Part shown: one piece after another, positions 51,743 to 60,585 of the stretch
How the letters are laid out: each line of letters opens with the position of its first letter
Position numbering within the stretch: the stretch's first letter is position 1
Origin: Pseudomonas silvicola
Lineage (GTDB): Bacteria; Pseudomonadota; Gammaproteobacteria; Pseudomonadales; Pseudomonadaceae
Direction: 5' to 3'
Assembly (NCBI RefSeq): GCF_026651855.1
Contig: NZ_CP093280.1
Location: 7,400,501 to 7,464,500, forward strand
Length of the DNA stretch: 64,000 bases
The notes under the pieces: generated by a model
Databases searched by the model: none
What the model saw: only the letters and a program-made list of their open reading frames with translations
What the model was told of the DNA's origin: nothing
Translations under genes and position numbers: made by a program

Positions 51743-53923
51743 TCAGTCCTTGGGCGGGCGCGGCGGCGCCAGCTCGGCGAGCGGTGATTGCGGGTCCAGC
51801 AGGCTGCTGCGGATGAAGTGCAGGTAGCTCTGCACCCGGCGCAGCGCCGAGGTATCGAAGTGGCGGGCGAACGGCTCGTCGGTGTCGCGCACGCAATAAA
51901 TGGCCTGATCTACCGCTGCCAGGCTGCGCTCGAGGTTGGCGCGGCTGGGCTGGATGAACAGGCGGATCAACGAACGGCCCATCACCCGGATGGCCTGGCG
52001 CCATGGCTGCGATTCGGCATAGGCCGGGTGCACGGGCAGGATGGCCTGTTCGCGGCGCAGCTCGATGATGGCGTGGCCCACTTCCAGCACCACGAACATC
52101 CAGCGCAGCAAATTGCGCTGCACTTCGGGCTTGCCCGCGGCCAGGCCATAGGCCTGGTTGAGCACGTCGCGGGTGCGGCTTTCGAATGCCGAGCCCAGGC
52201 CGCGCAACTTGCCGCTGATGGCGAACACGACCTGCTCACGCAGGTTGTGCTCCAGGCGGCTCCACAGCCAACGGCTGTTGGGCGGCAGGATGATGGCGCC
52301 CGCCGCGGCGCAGGCGAGCATGCCGATGACCATGCCGATGTAGTCGTTGATAAAGGCGTAGGCGTTGTACACCGTGACGTTGTCAGGCACCGAACCGATG
52401 CTGAAGAAAATCAGCAGGCCCAGGCCGTAACCCGCCCACTGGGGCCGGGAGGCCAGGAAAGCACCGAAGACGATCACCGGCGCCAGCACCATGCACAGCA
52501 GCGGGAAGCCGTCGATCCACGGGAACACGAAAAAGGTTTCGGCAAACCCCACCACCGCGCCCAGCATTGTCCCGCAGGCCATCTGGAACGACATGCGCTT
52601 GGGGTTTGGCGCTGCCGCCGACAGGCCCACCGTGGCTGCGGCCACCAGGGTCATGGTGGCGCCACTGGGCCAGGCGGTGGCGACCCAATAGCTGCCCAGC
52701 AGGCCCAACACCGACATGGCCCGCAACGCCGCGGCCGCCGACACCCACCAACTGGTCTGGGGCATGAATGGCTCGTCCCACTTTTCCCTGACGTGGCTAT
52801 GGTCGGCCAACGAGGCGTGGGTCTGGGCATAGCTGAGCAACTCGTCGACGAAGCGGTACAACAGCTCGTACGCGGTGTGAAAGTCCAGCAGGTCGTCTTC
52901 ACTGGGGTTGCTCTCCACGAAGATCGCCCGCAACCGGCGCACATGAGAGGGCAGCTCCTCCTTGTACAGCGCCATCTGCTCGGCCAGTTGCTTGGCGTCG
53001 GCATCGGTGAGCGCACGGCCGGCATAGCGGTCCAGCAACGTGGCCAGGGCCTGCAGGCCGGGCTCGATGGCAGTGACCACCTCGGCGTGGCCGCGGGCGC
53101 GGATGCGTTCGAGCAACTGGTGCAGGGCGTTGAAGCGCGTGGTGATGGCCATGAACTCGCTGTTCAGGCGGCTGACACGGCCACTGCGCCGACGCATGTG
53201 CGGGTCTTCGAAGGCCACCACGCCGCGCAGGCTTTCCAGGCCCACGGCCTCGGAGATGAAGCGCACGTTCGTGCTCTCGAACGCCTCGCGCTGGCTATCG
53301 CCGCGCAGGCCACTGGCGACGAAACCGGCGAACACGCCAAAGCGCTGGTACAGCGCATTGCGCATCGACGCACTGGCTGACTGCGGCAGGACCGCCGCGC
53401 TGACGGCGGTGGAAACGATCAAGCCCAGGGAAATTTCCAGCACCCGCCACATGGCGGCCATGAACGCCCCTTCCGGGTGCGCCAGGGCCGGCAAGCCGAT
53501 GAAGGCCGCGGTGTAGCCGGCCAGCACGAAACCGTAGCCCTTGAAGTTGCGATGGCGTACCGCACCGGCCGAGCAGATACCGAACCAGATCATCAGGCTG
53601 GGCAGGAACAGCACGGTGTTCTGGGCGAACAGCGCAATCAGCGCCACGGTCACCACCGACCCGGCGATAGTGCCCAGGAACCGGTAGAAACTCTTGGCGA
53701 ACACGTGGCCGCTTTGCAGTTGCATGACGATGAACACGGTGATCATCGCAGTGCGCGGCTGCGGCAATTCCAGGCGCATGGCCAGCCACAGGGTCACGAA
53801 CGCGGCCAACAGGGTCTTGAAGATGTAGACCCAGGTGACGCCGTCGCTGCGCGCCCATTCGAAGAAGCCACGGCGCCACTGCAGTTCACCGAGGCGGCGC
53901 AGCGGTGCGGACAGAGAAGTCAT
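51743..53923 (-). CDS. FUSC-family efflux transporter (AaeB-like)
   Basis: A 726-residue inner-membrane protein with two sets of membrane helices (about residues 30-185 and 385-530), each followed by a soluble domain, the FUSC/AaeB plan. LELPQPRTAMITVFIVMQLQ with the later SGHVFAKSFYRFLGTIAG is a family block. It exports hydroxylated aromatic acids in E. coli; the substrate here is unknown. Ten bases separate it from the upstream NodT gene. Confidence 0.9.
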   Translation of the reverse strand: MTSLSAPLRRLGELQWRRGFFEWARSDGVTWVYIFKTLLAAFVTLWLAMRLELPQPRTAMITVFIVMQLQSGHVFAKSFYRFLGTIAGSVVTVALIALFAQNTVLFLPSLMIWFGICSAGAVRHRNFKGYGFVLAGYTAAFIGLPALAHPEGAFMAAMWRVLEISLGLIVSTAVSAAVLPQSASASMRNALYQRFGVFAGFVASGLRGDSQREAFESTNVRFISEAVGLESLRGVVAFEDPHMRRRSGRVSRLNSEFMAITTRFNALHQLLERIRARGHAEVVTAIEPGLQALATLLDRYAGRALTDADAKQLAEQMALYKEELPSHVRRLRAIFVESNPSEDDLLDFHTAYELLYRFVDELLSYAQTHASLADHSHVREKWDEPFMPQTSWWVSAAAALRAMSVLGLLGSYWVATAWPSGATMTLVAAATVGLSAAAPNPKRMSFQMACGTMLGAVVGFAETFFVFPWIDGFPLLCMVLAPVIVFGAFLASRPQWAGYGLGLLIFFSIGSVPDNVTVYNAYAFINDYIGMVIGMLACAAAGAIILPPNSRWLWSRLEHNLREQVVFAISGKLRGLGSAFESRTRDVLNQAYGLAAGKPEVQRNLLRWMFVVLEVGHAIIELRREQAILPVHPAYAESQPWRQAIRVMGRSLIRLFIQPSRANLERSLAAVDQAIYCVRDTDEPFARHFDTSALRRVQSYLHFIRSSLLDPQSPLAELAPPRPPKD

Positions 53924-53933
53924 GATCGTTCCG

Positions 53934-55445
53934 TCAGTGGTTGAGGATGGCCAGGGCCGCCGGGGTTTTCGGCGCCACGGTCTGCTGCTCGGTCGGCACG
54001 TCGTTACCGGCCCCCAGGCCGCCGCCCAGGGCGGTCACCAGCTCAGCTTGAGCAGCCAGGCGCGCAGCCTGCACCTGCTGCTGGATTTCCTGCTGGTGGA
54101 ACAGCTGAGTCTGGGCGTTGAGCACATTGAGGAAGTCGGTCAGGCCACGCTGGAATGCCACCTGGGCAATGTCATAGGTTTTCTGCGCCGAGGCCACGGA
54201 CTGGGCAGCGAACACCTGTTGCTTGTCCATGGACTCGCGGCGGATCAACTGGTCGGAAATGCTTTTCAGCGCGTCGACCAGGGTCTGGTTGTAATGTGCC
54301 ACGGCGATGTCGTAGCCGGCCGAAGCCTCACCCAGCTGACTGCGCAGGCGGCCACCGTCGAAAATCGGCAGGCTGACGGCCGGGCCTACGGTGTAGCTGA
54401 GCTTGGAGGCGTTGAGGAAGCCGAGCATGGTCCCCCCGGTAGCCATGTAGCCAAGGCTGGCGGTAAGGTCGACATTGGGGTAGAAGCCGGCATGCGCCAC
54501 ATCGATGCCACGGGCCTGAGCAGCCACTTGCCAACGGCTGGCGACCACGTCCGGGCGCTGCCCCAGCAGTTCGGCTGGCAGGGCCGACGGCAGCTTCAAC
54601 GCCGCCCCCAGGGCCAGCGTCGGCCGTTTCAGGTGCGCGCCCTCACCGGGGCCTTTGCCAGCCAGGGCGGCCAGTTGGTTGCGGCTCAGGGCTATCTCTT
54701 CATCCAGCGAGTCGATCTGCCGGTGGGTTTCGGGCAGCGGTGTCTGCGCCTGGCTGACCTCGAACTGGGTACCGATGCCATGGGCCAGGCGTTTCTCGGC
54801 CAGTTGCAGGATCTGCTCCTGTTGGGCAAGGGTGGCCTCGGCGATGTCGCGCTGGGCGAAATGCAGGGATAACTGGATGTACACCTTGACGATGTTGTTG
54901 GTCAGTTCCAGTTGGGCCTGCCGCGCCTGGGCCACACTCATGTGGGCCATGTCCACGGCCTGTTCGGTGGCGTTGCTTTCGCGGCCCCACAAGTCCAGGG
55001 AATAGCTCAGGCCCAGCCCGGCGGTGTTGTCCCAGTCGGTCACGCCGCTGAGCTCGCCCGGGCCATAGAAATTATCCGTCGGCCACTTGTGCCGGGTCAT
55101 CGAGCCCTTGCCATTGACCTGCAGCGATTCAGCCGATTCGGCTACGCCCGCGGCTGCCTTGGCCTGACGCACGCGCGCGGCGGCCATGGCCAGGGTCGGG
55201 CTGCCTTGCAGCGCCAGGTCCACCCACTGGTTCAATTGCGCGTCACCATAGGCGCGCCACCATTGGCTGGCAGGCCAGTGGGCGTCCTTGGCGGCGGCCT
55301 GGATAGCTTCGTCGGTGGCCAGGGTGTTGGCAGACAGGGTCTTGCCCTGTGGGGCAATGCCTCCGGTGCCGATGCAGCCGCTGATGGTCAAAGTTAAGGC
55401 CAAAACGCTGAAAGCATTCAGCTTTGCAAATAGGCGACGCGGCAC
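53934..55445 (-). CDS. NodT-family outer-membrane efflux lipoprotein
   Basis: A 503-residue TolC-like channel lipoprotein. The lipobox is TISGC (C24). Two outer-membrane efflux repeats contain the coiled helices, and the NodT signature LGQRPDVVASRWQVAAQARGID is present near residue 310. It is the first gene of the four-gene efflux operon, transcribed divergently from the LysR gene. Confidence 0.92.
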   Translation of the reverse strand: MPRRLFAKLNAFSVLALTLTISGCIGTGGIAPQGKTLSANTLATDEAIQAAAKDAHWPASQWWRAYGDAQLNQWVDLALQGSPTLAMAAARVRQAKAAAGVAESAESLQVNGKGSMTRHKWPTDNFYGPGELSGVTDWDNTAGLGLSYSLDLWGRESNATEQAVDMAHMSVAQARQAQLELTNNIVKVYIQLSLHFAQRDIAEATLAQQEQILQLAEKRLAHGIGTQFEVSQAQTPLPETHRQIDSLDEEIALSRNQLAALAGKGPGEGAHLKRPTLALGAALKLPSALPAELLGQRPDVVASRWQVAAQARGIDVAHAGFYPNVDLTASLGYMATGGTMLGFLNASKLSYTVGPAVSLPIFDGGRLRSQLGEASAGYDIAVAHYNQTLVDALKSISDQLIRRESMDKQQVFAAQSVASAQKTYDIAQVAFQRGLTDFLNVLNAQTQLFHQQEIQQQVQAARLAAQAELVTALGGGLGAGNDVPTEQQTVAPKTPAALAILNH

Positions 55446-55583
55446 AGCTGCTAATTCCTGACTGAAAGAGAGGGGATTACCTTGAGGCGCCGATTCTAGG
55501 GGGTGAAACGGGTGCCGATAAGCGGGTATTCGTGCGATTCTTTGTTACGTAAAAAGCGATAATCGGTGTAAAGCTGCGAGACG

Positions 55584-55610
55584 ACAATTGTTACTTCATG
55601 CGACAATTTG
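55584..55610. promoter_or_regulatory. Candidate LysR operator between efflux operon and its regulator
   Basis: The palindrome acaattgt (55584-55591) and a second near copy gacaatttg (55602-55610) lie 18 bases apart in the 187-base divergent region. Paired, phased AT-centred sites are usual for LysR-type regulators. Confidence 0.4.
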
Positions 55611-55632
55611 CCGTCTATTTAGAGAGTGACCC

Positions 55633-56580
55633 ATGGACACCCTGCAAAACATGCGTGCTTTCAGTTGCGTGGCCGAAGCGGGCAGTTTCACTGCCGCCGC
55701 CGTGCAGCTCGATACCACCACCGCGAACGTCTCGCGGGCGGTTTCCAACCTTGAAGCGCACCTGCAAACCCGCCTGCTCAACCGCACCACCCGACGCATT
55801 GCCCTGACCGAAGCGGGCAAGCGCTACCTGATGCGCTGCGAGCAGATCCTGGCCTACGTCGAAGAAGCCGAGGCCGAGGCCAGCGACGCCCACGCCCGCC
55901 CGGCCGGGCAGTTGAAAGTGCACACCATGACCGGCATCGGCATGCACTTCGTCATCGACGCCATCGCCCGCTACCGCAAGACGCACCCGGACGTGACGTT
56001 CGACCTCACACTGGCAAACCGCGTGCCCGACCTGCTGGATGAAGGCTATGACGTGTCCATCGTGCTGGCCAGCGAGCTGCCGGACTCGGGTTTCGTGTCG
56101 CAGCGGCTGGGCATCACCTACAGCATCGTCTGCGCCTCACCCGAGTACGTGAAGGCCCACGGCGCCGCGCGCAAGCCCAGCGACCTGATGGCCCATGCCT
56201 GCCTGCGCTTGATCAGCCCCGTGGTGCAGCTGGAAAAATGGCTGTTCGACGGGCCCGAAGGCCAGGAGATGGTCAACATCAGCAATGCACCCTTCCAGGT
56301 CAATTCCGCCGACGCGATGAAAAGCGCGATCATCAGCGGCATGGGCGTGGGCGTATTGCCGATCTACGCGGCCATCGATGGCCTGCGTAACGGCACCCTG
56401 GTGCGCATGCTGCCCGACTATCGGTTGCAGGAACTGAACCTGTACGCCATCTACCCGTCGCGCCAGTACCTGGATGCCAAGATCAAGACGTGGGTGGAAT
56501 ACCTGCGTGGGTCGTTGCCGGACATTCTGGCGGCCCATGAGGCGGACCTGAAAACCCATGAGCTGAAGATGGCCCTGTGA
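55633..56580 (+). CDS. LysR-type transcriptional regulator
   Basis: A 315-residue LysR regulator. The N-terminal helix-turn-helix reads MRAFSCVAEAGSFTAAAVQL then TANVSRAVSNLEAHLQTRLLNRTTRR, and the effector-binding domain begins near residue 92. It is divergent from the efflux operon, which it probably activates in the presence of an aromatic acid, as AaeR does in E. coli. That role is inferred from layout. Confidence 0.9.
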   Translation: MDTLQNMRAFSCVAEAGSFTAAAVQLDTTTANVSRAVSNLEAHLQTRLLNRTTRRIALTEAGKRYLMRCEQILAYVEEAEAEASDAHARPAGQLKVHTMTGIGMHFVIDAIARYRKTHPDVTFDLTLANRVPDLLDEGYDVSIVLASELPDSGFVSQRLGITYSIVCASPEYVKAHGAARKPSDLMAHACLRLISPVVQLEKWLFDGPEGQEMVNISNAPFQVNSADAMKSAIISGMGVGVLPIYAAIDGLRNGTLVRMLPDYRLQELNLYAIYPSRQYLDAKIKTWVEYLRGSLPDILAAHEADLKTHELKMAL

Positions 56581-56636
56581 GGCAACTATAAAGCGCCAGG
56601 TTCCGAGCTTCACGCCGATTGCATTGCAGGTGGGGT

Positions 56637-56690
56637 CTTGCGACTCGCCACTTGAAGCTTGTAGCTTGCAGCCTGTCGCTTAAAAGCTGC
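56637..56690. repeat. Intergenic AGCTTGCAGC-family repeat, third copy
   Basis: cttgaagcttgtagcttgca between the LysR gene and the reductase matches the family at 5572 and 27049. Confidence 0.6.
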
Positions 56691-56709
56691 CCTCAGGAGA
56701 ACAAGTCCA

Positions 56710-57684
56710 ATGAAAAAGACCGTACTGGCCTTCAGCCGCATCACCCCGCCCATGATCGAGCGCCTGGAACAGGACTTCGAAGTGATCGTGCCCGATCCGA
56801 AAAAGGGCGACATCGCTGTCCAGTTCGACGAAGCCCTGCCCCGGGCCCATGGCCTGATCGGCGCCGGTCGCCCGCTGGGCGCCAAGCAGTTGGCCAGCGC
56901 GGCCAACCTGGAAGTGGTGTCCAGTGTCTCGGTGGGTTACGACAACTATGACGTGGCCTACTTCACCGAGCGCGGCATCATGCTCACCAACACCCCCGAT
57001 GTACTCACCGAGAGCACCGCCGACCTGGGATTCTCGTTGATCATGAGCAGCGCCCGTCGGGTGGCCGAACTGGATGCCTGGACCAAGGCCGGGGAATGGA
57101 AAGCCAGTGTCGGCCCGAACCTTTTCGGCACCGACGTGCATGGTAAAACCCTGGGTATCGTCGGCATGGGCAATATTGGCGCGGCTATCGCCCGCCGTGG
57201 TCGCCTGGGCTTCAACATGCCGATCCTGTACAGCGGCAACAGCCGCAAGCCGGCCCTGGAACAGGAACTGGGCGCGCAGTTCCGCAGCCTGGACGAGTTG
57301 CTGGCCGAGGCTGACTTCGTCTGCCTGGTGGTGCCATTGAGCGAGAAGACCAAGCACCTGATCAGCCGCCGCGAGCTGGCGCTGATGAAGCCGTCGGCCA
57401 TCCTGGTGAACATCGCCCGCGGGCCGATCGTGGACGAACCGGCGCTGATCGAAGCGCTTCAGAACGGCACCCTCCGCGGTGCCGGCCTGGACGTCTACGA
57501 GAAGGAACCCCTGGCCGAATCGCCGCTGTTCCAGCTGAAAAACGCGGTGACCCTGCCGCATATCGGCTCAGCCACCTCTGAAACCCGCGAAGCCATGGCC
57601 AACCGCGCCATCAGCAACCTGACCGCGGCCTTGAAAGGCCAGCGCCCTCAGGACCTGGTGAACCCGCAGTCGTTCAAAGGCTGA
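56710..57684 (+). CDS. NAD(P)-dependent 2-ketogluconate / glyoxylate-type reductase (GhrB-like)
   Basis: A 324-residue D-isomer-specific 2-hydroxyacid dehydrogenase. The Rossmann motif is GIVGMGNIGAAIARRG (about residues 149-164). Catalytic residues are Arg in NIARGPIVDE, Glu in YEKEPL and His in LPHIGSAT. The closest remembered relatives reduce 2-ketogluconate, glyoxylate or hydroxypyruvate. CAGGAG lies before the ATG. Confidence 0.88.
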   Translation: MKKTVLAFSRITPPMIERLEQDFEVIVPDPKKGDIAVQFDEALPRAHGLIGAGRPLGAKQLASAANLEVVSSVSVGYDNYDVAYFTERGIMLTNTPDVLTESTADLGFSLIMSSARRVAELDAWTKAGEWKASVGPNLFGTDVHGKTLGIVGMGNIGAAIARRGRLGFNMPILYSGNSRKPALEQELGAQFRSLDELLAEADFVCLVVPLSEKTKHLISRRELALMKPSAILVNIARGPIVDEPALIEALQNGTLRGAGLDVYEKEPLAESPLFQLKNAVTLPHIGSATSETREAMANRAISNLTAALKGQRPQDLVNPQSFKG

Positions 57685-57705
57685 CTGGCTGACTGGCTGG
57701 CTGGG
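57681..57705. repeat. CTGACTGG short tandem repeat
   Basis: Two ctgactgg units followed by ctggctggg directly overlap the stop codon of the reductase gene. This is a simple microsatellite. Confidence 0.7.
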
Positions 57706-57727
57706 CGCCGCCCTGGTGCCCAGCCTT

Positions 57728-58057
57728 CTACAGGACGAGCCCGAGCACCGGGCCAAGCACGCCGGCGGCGCCTGCCAGGCCAACCGCCCACCGCGGGCGA
57801 TACGGCATCAGGAACACCAGCAACATCGCACTGCCCATCAACGCCGCGAACCAGTGCACGAGCCCCATGCTCCAGCCCCCGTCGACCACCACCGCCAGCC
57901 ACAGGCCCGCCGCCAGCAACAGGCTACCGGCCAGGCGCAACCCCAGGCTGACTCGCGCCTGTGGCGGCCGGCCGACCAGGTCGCGGTAATGCCGCTCCAT
58001 GCCCAGGCACAAACCGGCGAAGCCGGCATAGCACAACAACCCGACCACCAGCATCAT
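57728..58057 (-). CDS. DUF3325 membrane protein
   Basis: A 109-residue protein with three to four hydrophobic segments, of the DUF3325 type found beside PepSY reductases in pseudomonad iron loci. Its ATG overlaps the stop of the upstream PepSY gene by 4 bases, so the two are coupled. It is probably an accessory subunit. Confidence 0.82.
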   Translation of the reverse strand: MMLVVGLLCYAGFAGLCLGMERHYRDLVGRPPQARVSLGLRLAGSLLLAAGLWLAVVVDGGWSMGLVHWFAALMGSAMLLVFLMPYRPRWAVGLAGAAGVLGPVLGLVL

Positions 58058-59607
58058 GTGGGTTCGCCCTCCGCGCTCATGGCTACCTTACGGGCCTTGA
58101 CCACAGGCACGTTGCGCCACAGCTTGCGCACCGCCCAGGCCAGCAGCAGGCCCCAGGCCAGCGCGGTGAGGTCGACCCCCGCCATGGCCCAGTCACCCTG
58201 GGCCAGAGAGCGGTTCAGACCCTGGCCTGTGGTCACCGCGTTGAGCAGTGGCAGCCCGGCGTACAACAGCGCCGCCAGCCCCAGTTGTTCGAGCCAGGCC
58301 TGGCGCGCGGGGCGCAGGGCCGCATGCAGCGCCGACAACGCCCACACCCAGAAAAACACCCGTACCTCCAGGCCGCTGCGCCCGGCCAGCTCAAACGGCA
58401 ACAAGCGGTTGGCGTAGAAGAAACCAATGACCGCCAGCATCAGGCCGCCCATGCTCATCACATTGAGCACTGCCACCAGGCGCAAGTGGAACGGCTGGCG
58501 GGCGCTCTTGGCATGTTTGAGCTGGCGCTTGCCCAGCCACATCACCAGGCCGGTACCGATCATGGCGGTACCACCGATACCCGCCAGGAAATACAGCCAG
58601 CGCAGCCCCGGCCCGGCGAAGTGGCCCATGTGCATACCGTACAAACCACCGGCGATCATCATGGGTACCGAGCTGACCTGACGATCGAAACGCAATGCCC
58701 CCGAAACGCCGTCGTACACGCGCCCATAGCCGATCTGGTGAACGATGCGGTCGCCGCCGTGACGGCCGAACACGACCGAGGCATTGGCATCGCCGGGGTG
58801 GTCCACTTCGATCAGCCCCAGACGACTACCGGGGGCCTGTTGCTCGAAGTCCCGGTACAGCTCCGACAGGGGTACCAGCGGTGCCGGCTGGTTGGCGGCG
58901 GCCGGCACGCCCCTGCTCGGCATCAGGTCATCGTAGATGGCGCTCGTCTGCTTGCCGTACTGGGCCAGAATATTGCCCGGCAGCAGCATGGTCATGAAAA
59001 TCACCAGGCTGCTGTAGGTGATCATCAGATGAAACGGCAAGACCAGTACCCCCACGGCATTATGGCCGTCGAGCCACGAACGCTGCCCCTTGCGCGGGCG
59101 GAAGGTGAAGAACTCCTTGAAGATCTTCTTGTGGGTGATGATGCCGCTGACCAGGGTCACCAGCATCACCAGTGCGCACAGGCTGGCCAGCCAGCGGCCC
59201 CAGGGGTACGGAAGCTGCAACTGGTAGTGGAACTGGTAGAAGAACTCGCCCCCCATGGACGACCGCGCCGCCGCAACCTGGCCACTTGCAGCGTCCAGGA
59301 GCTGGTTGGCGAAGCGCCCGGACGGCTCTTGGTACATGACCTGGATATACGGCTGGCGCTCATCCGGCAGGTTCATGTACCAGGTCTTCGCCCCCGCCGC
59401 GTGCTGTTCCAGGTAGCGCTGGGCGTTGTCCAGGGCAGCCGCGTCGTCGAGCGGGTGGCTGGCGATCTCCGGGTGGGTCCAGTGGTTGACCTCATCCTTG
59501 AAGTAACTCAGCGTGCCCGTGAGAAAAATGGCGAACAGCAACCAGCCAAACACCAGCCCGGCCCAGGTGTGCAACCAGGCCATGGCCTGGCGAAAACCCT
59601 CTTTCAT
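58054..59607 (-). CDS. PepSY-TM protein, probable siderophore-iron reductase
   Basis: A 517-residue inner-membrane protein of the PepSY-associated TM family (PiuB/FoxB/FpvG kind). The first helix is AWLHTWAGLVFGWLLFAIFL with a conserved histidine; others are DGHNAVGVLVLPFHLMITYS and YGMHMGHFAGPGLRW, histidines expected to bind haem. Such proteins pass electrons to ferric chelates to free iron. Start at 59607 (MKEGFRQAMA), overlapping the upstream DUF3649 gene by 4 bases. Confidence 0.85.
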   Translation of the reverse strand: MKEGFRQAMAWLHTWAGLVFGWLLFAIFLTGTLSYFKDEVNHWTHPEIASHPLDDAAALDNAQRYLEQHAAGAKTWYMNLPDERQPYIQVMYQEPSGRFANQLLDAASGQVAAARSSMGGEFFYQFHYQLQLPYPWGRWLASLCALVMLVTLVSGIITHKKIFKEFFTFRPRKGQRSWLDGHNAVGVLVLPFHLMITYSSLVIFMTMLLPGNILAQYGKQTSAIYDDLMPSRGVPAAANQPAPLVPLSELYRDFEQQAPGSRLGLIEVDHPGDANASVVFGRHGGDRIVHQIGYGRVYDGVSGALRFDRQVSSVPMMIAGGLYGMHMGHFAGPGLRWLYFLAGIGGTAMIGTGLVMWLGKRQLKHAKSARQPFHLRLVAVLNVMSMGGLMLAVIGFFYANRLLPFELAGRSGLEVRVFFWVWALSALHAALRPARQAWLEQLGLAALLYAGLPLLNAVTTGQGLNRSLAQGDWAMAGVDLTALAWGLLLAWAVRKLWRNVPVVKARKVAMSAEGEPT

Positions 59608-59906
59608 GGGTGCCCCCACAGCAGCACGCCGTTGACCGCCGCCAGCACCAGGCTCGGCACCAGCAGCCCCAACCAGGCGCGCCACGCCGAATGGCAGGCA
59701 AAGCACCACAGCACCGCGACCACATACACCAGGAACGATAGCATCATGCCGCTGATCATGGCCTCGCCGCGTGCCAGGGGCACCAGCGCAGCCAGGCTGA
59801 TCCCCGTCAGCGAGGCAAGCACATAGCCCCCCAGGGCGGCTGCGACGATACGCGAGCAGACCCCGAGGCGGTAGACGACCGGCAGACCGACGGTGGCGCT
59901 TTTCAT
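59604..59906 (-). CDS. DUF3649 membrane protein
   Basis: A 100-residue protein with three hydrophobic segments, of the DUF3649 type. It is the first gene of the three-gene minus-strand operon DUF3649-PepSY-DUF3325 and lies next to the Fur-box-like site. It probably supports the PepSY reductase. Confidence 0.85.
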   Translation of the reverse strand: MKSATVGLPVVYRLGVCSRIVAAALGGYVLASLTGISLAALVPLARGEAMISGMMLSFLVYVVAVLWCFACHSAWRAWLGLLVPSLVLAAVNGVLLWGHP

Positions 59907-59948
59907 GAAGATGGCAGGCTCGACAGTGAGGAAGACAGGATCCGACTT

Positions 59949-59967
59949 TTAATGATAAATATTCTCA
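59949..59967. promoter_or_regulatory. Fur-box-like site between the reductase operon and fecI
   Basis: ttaatgataaatattctca resembles the 19-base Fur consensus (GATAATGATAATCATTATC) in its TAATGATAA core and ATTnTC tail. It sits 43 bases upstream of the DUF3649 gene and 115 before fecI, fitting joint iron repression of both directions. Confidence 0.7.
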
Positions 59968-60081
59968 TGCGCAAAGCAAGCACTGATCGTGTCGGCAATG
60001 TTTGCCCATTATGTGTCATCAGCCATACAATGCGAACAATTCTTATTCTGTAGCGCACCCTGTAGCGCCGGAGAGCCCACG

Positions 60082-60585
60082 GTGTCGCGCGCCAATCCCC
60101 CTTCACTGCCCCTGATCGAGGGCCTGTACCTGAGCCACCAGGGCTGGCTGACCCAGTGGTTGCGCCGTCGCCTGGGCTGCCCGGACAGCGCCGCCGACCT
60201 GGCCCAGGACACCTTCCTGCGCCTGCTCGCCGCGCGTGAAACACCGGCCATCAAGGAACCGCGGGCGTTTCTGACCACCGTTGCCAAGCGCGTGCTGTTC
60301 AACCATTACCGCCGCCAGGACGTTGAACGGGCGTACCTGCAAGCAATCGCACAATTGCCCGAGGCCGTGGCGCCGTGCGAAGAACACAAGGCAATCATCC
60401 TTGAGACCCTGTTGGAACTGGACCGCCTGCTCGATGGCCTGCCCTCCCCCGTGCGCCGCGCATTCCTGTTGGCACAGGTCGACGGCCTGAGCTACGCCGA
60501 GATCGGCGAACAGCTAGGCCTCTCGATCGCCACGGTCAAACGCCACTTGAACAGAGCAGCCATGCGCTGCTACTTCGCCCTGTGA
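60082..60585 (+). CDS. fecI: ECF sigma factor FecI
   Basis: A 167-residue iron-starvation sigma factor. Region 2 reads SAADLAQDTFLRLLA and region 4 VDGLSYAEIGEQLGLSIATV with KRHLNRA. The GTG at 60082 has GGAG 8 bases upstream; the frame is open to 59989 but that extension contains cysteines unlike the family. Controlled by FecR, it directs RNA polymerase to fecA. Confidence 0.9.
   Translation: MSRANPPSLPLIEGLYLSHQGWLTQWLRRRLGCPDSAADLAQDTFLRLLAARETPAIKEPRAFLTTVAKRVLFNHYRRQDVERAYLQAIAQLPEAVAPCEEHKAIILETLLELDRLLDGLPSPVRRAFLLAQVDGLSYAEIGEQLGLSIATVKRHLNRAAMRCYFAL

Noticed and set aside
57961-59826. 621-codon plus-strand frame opposite the PepSY gene
   Set aside because: It covers three coupled minus-strand genes, and its product is rich in His, Gln and Arg without domain features.
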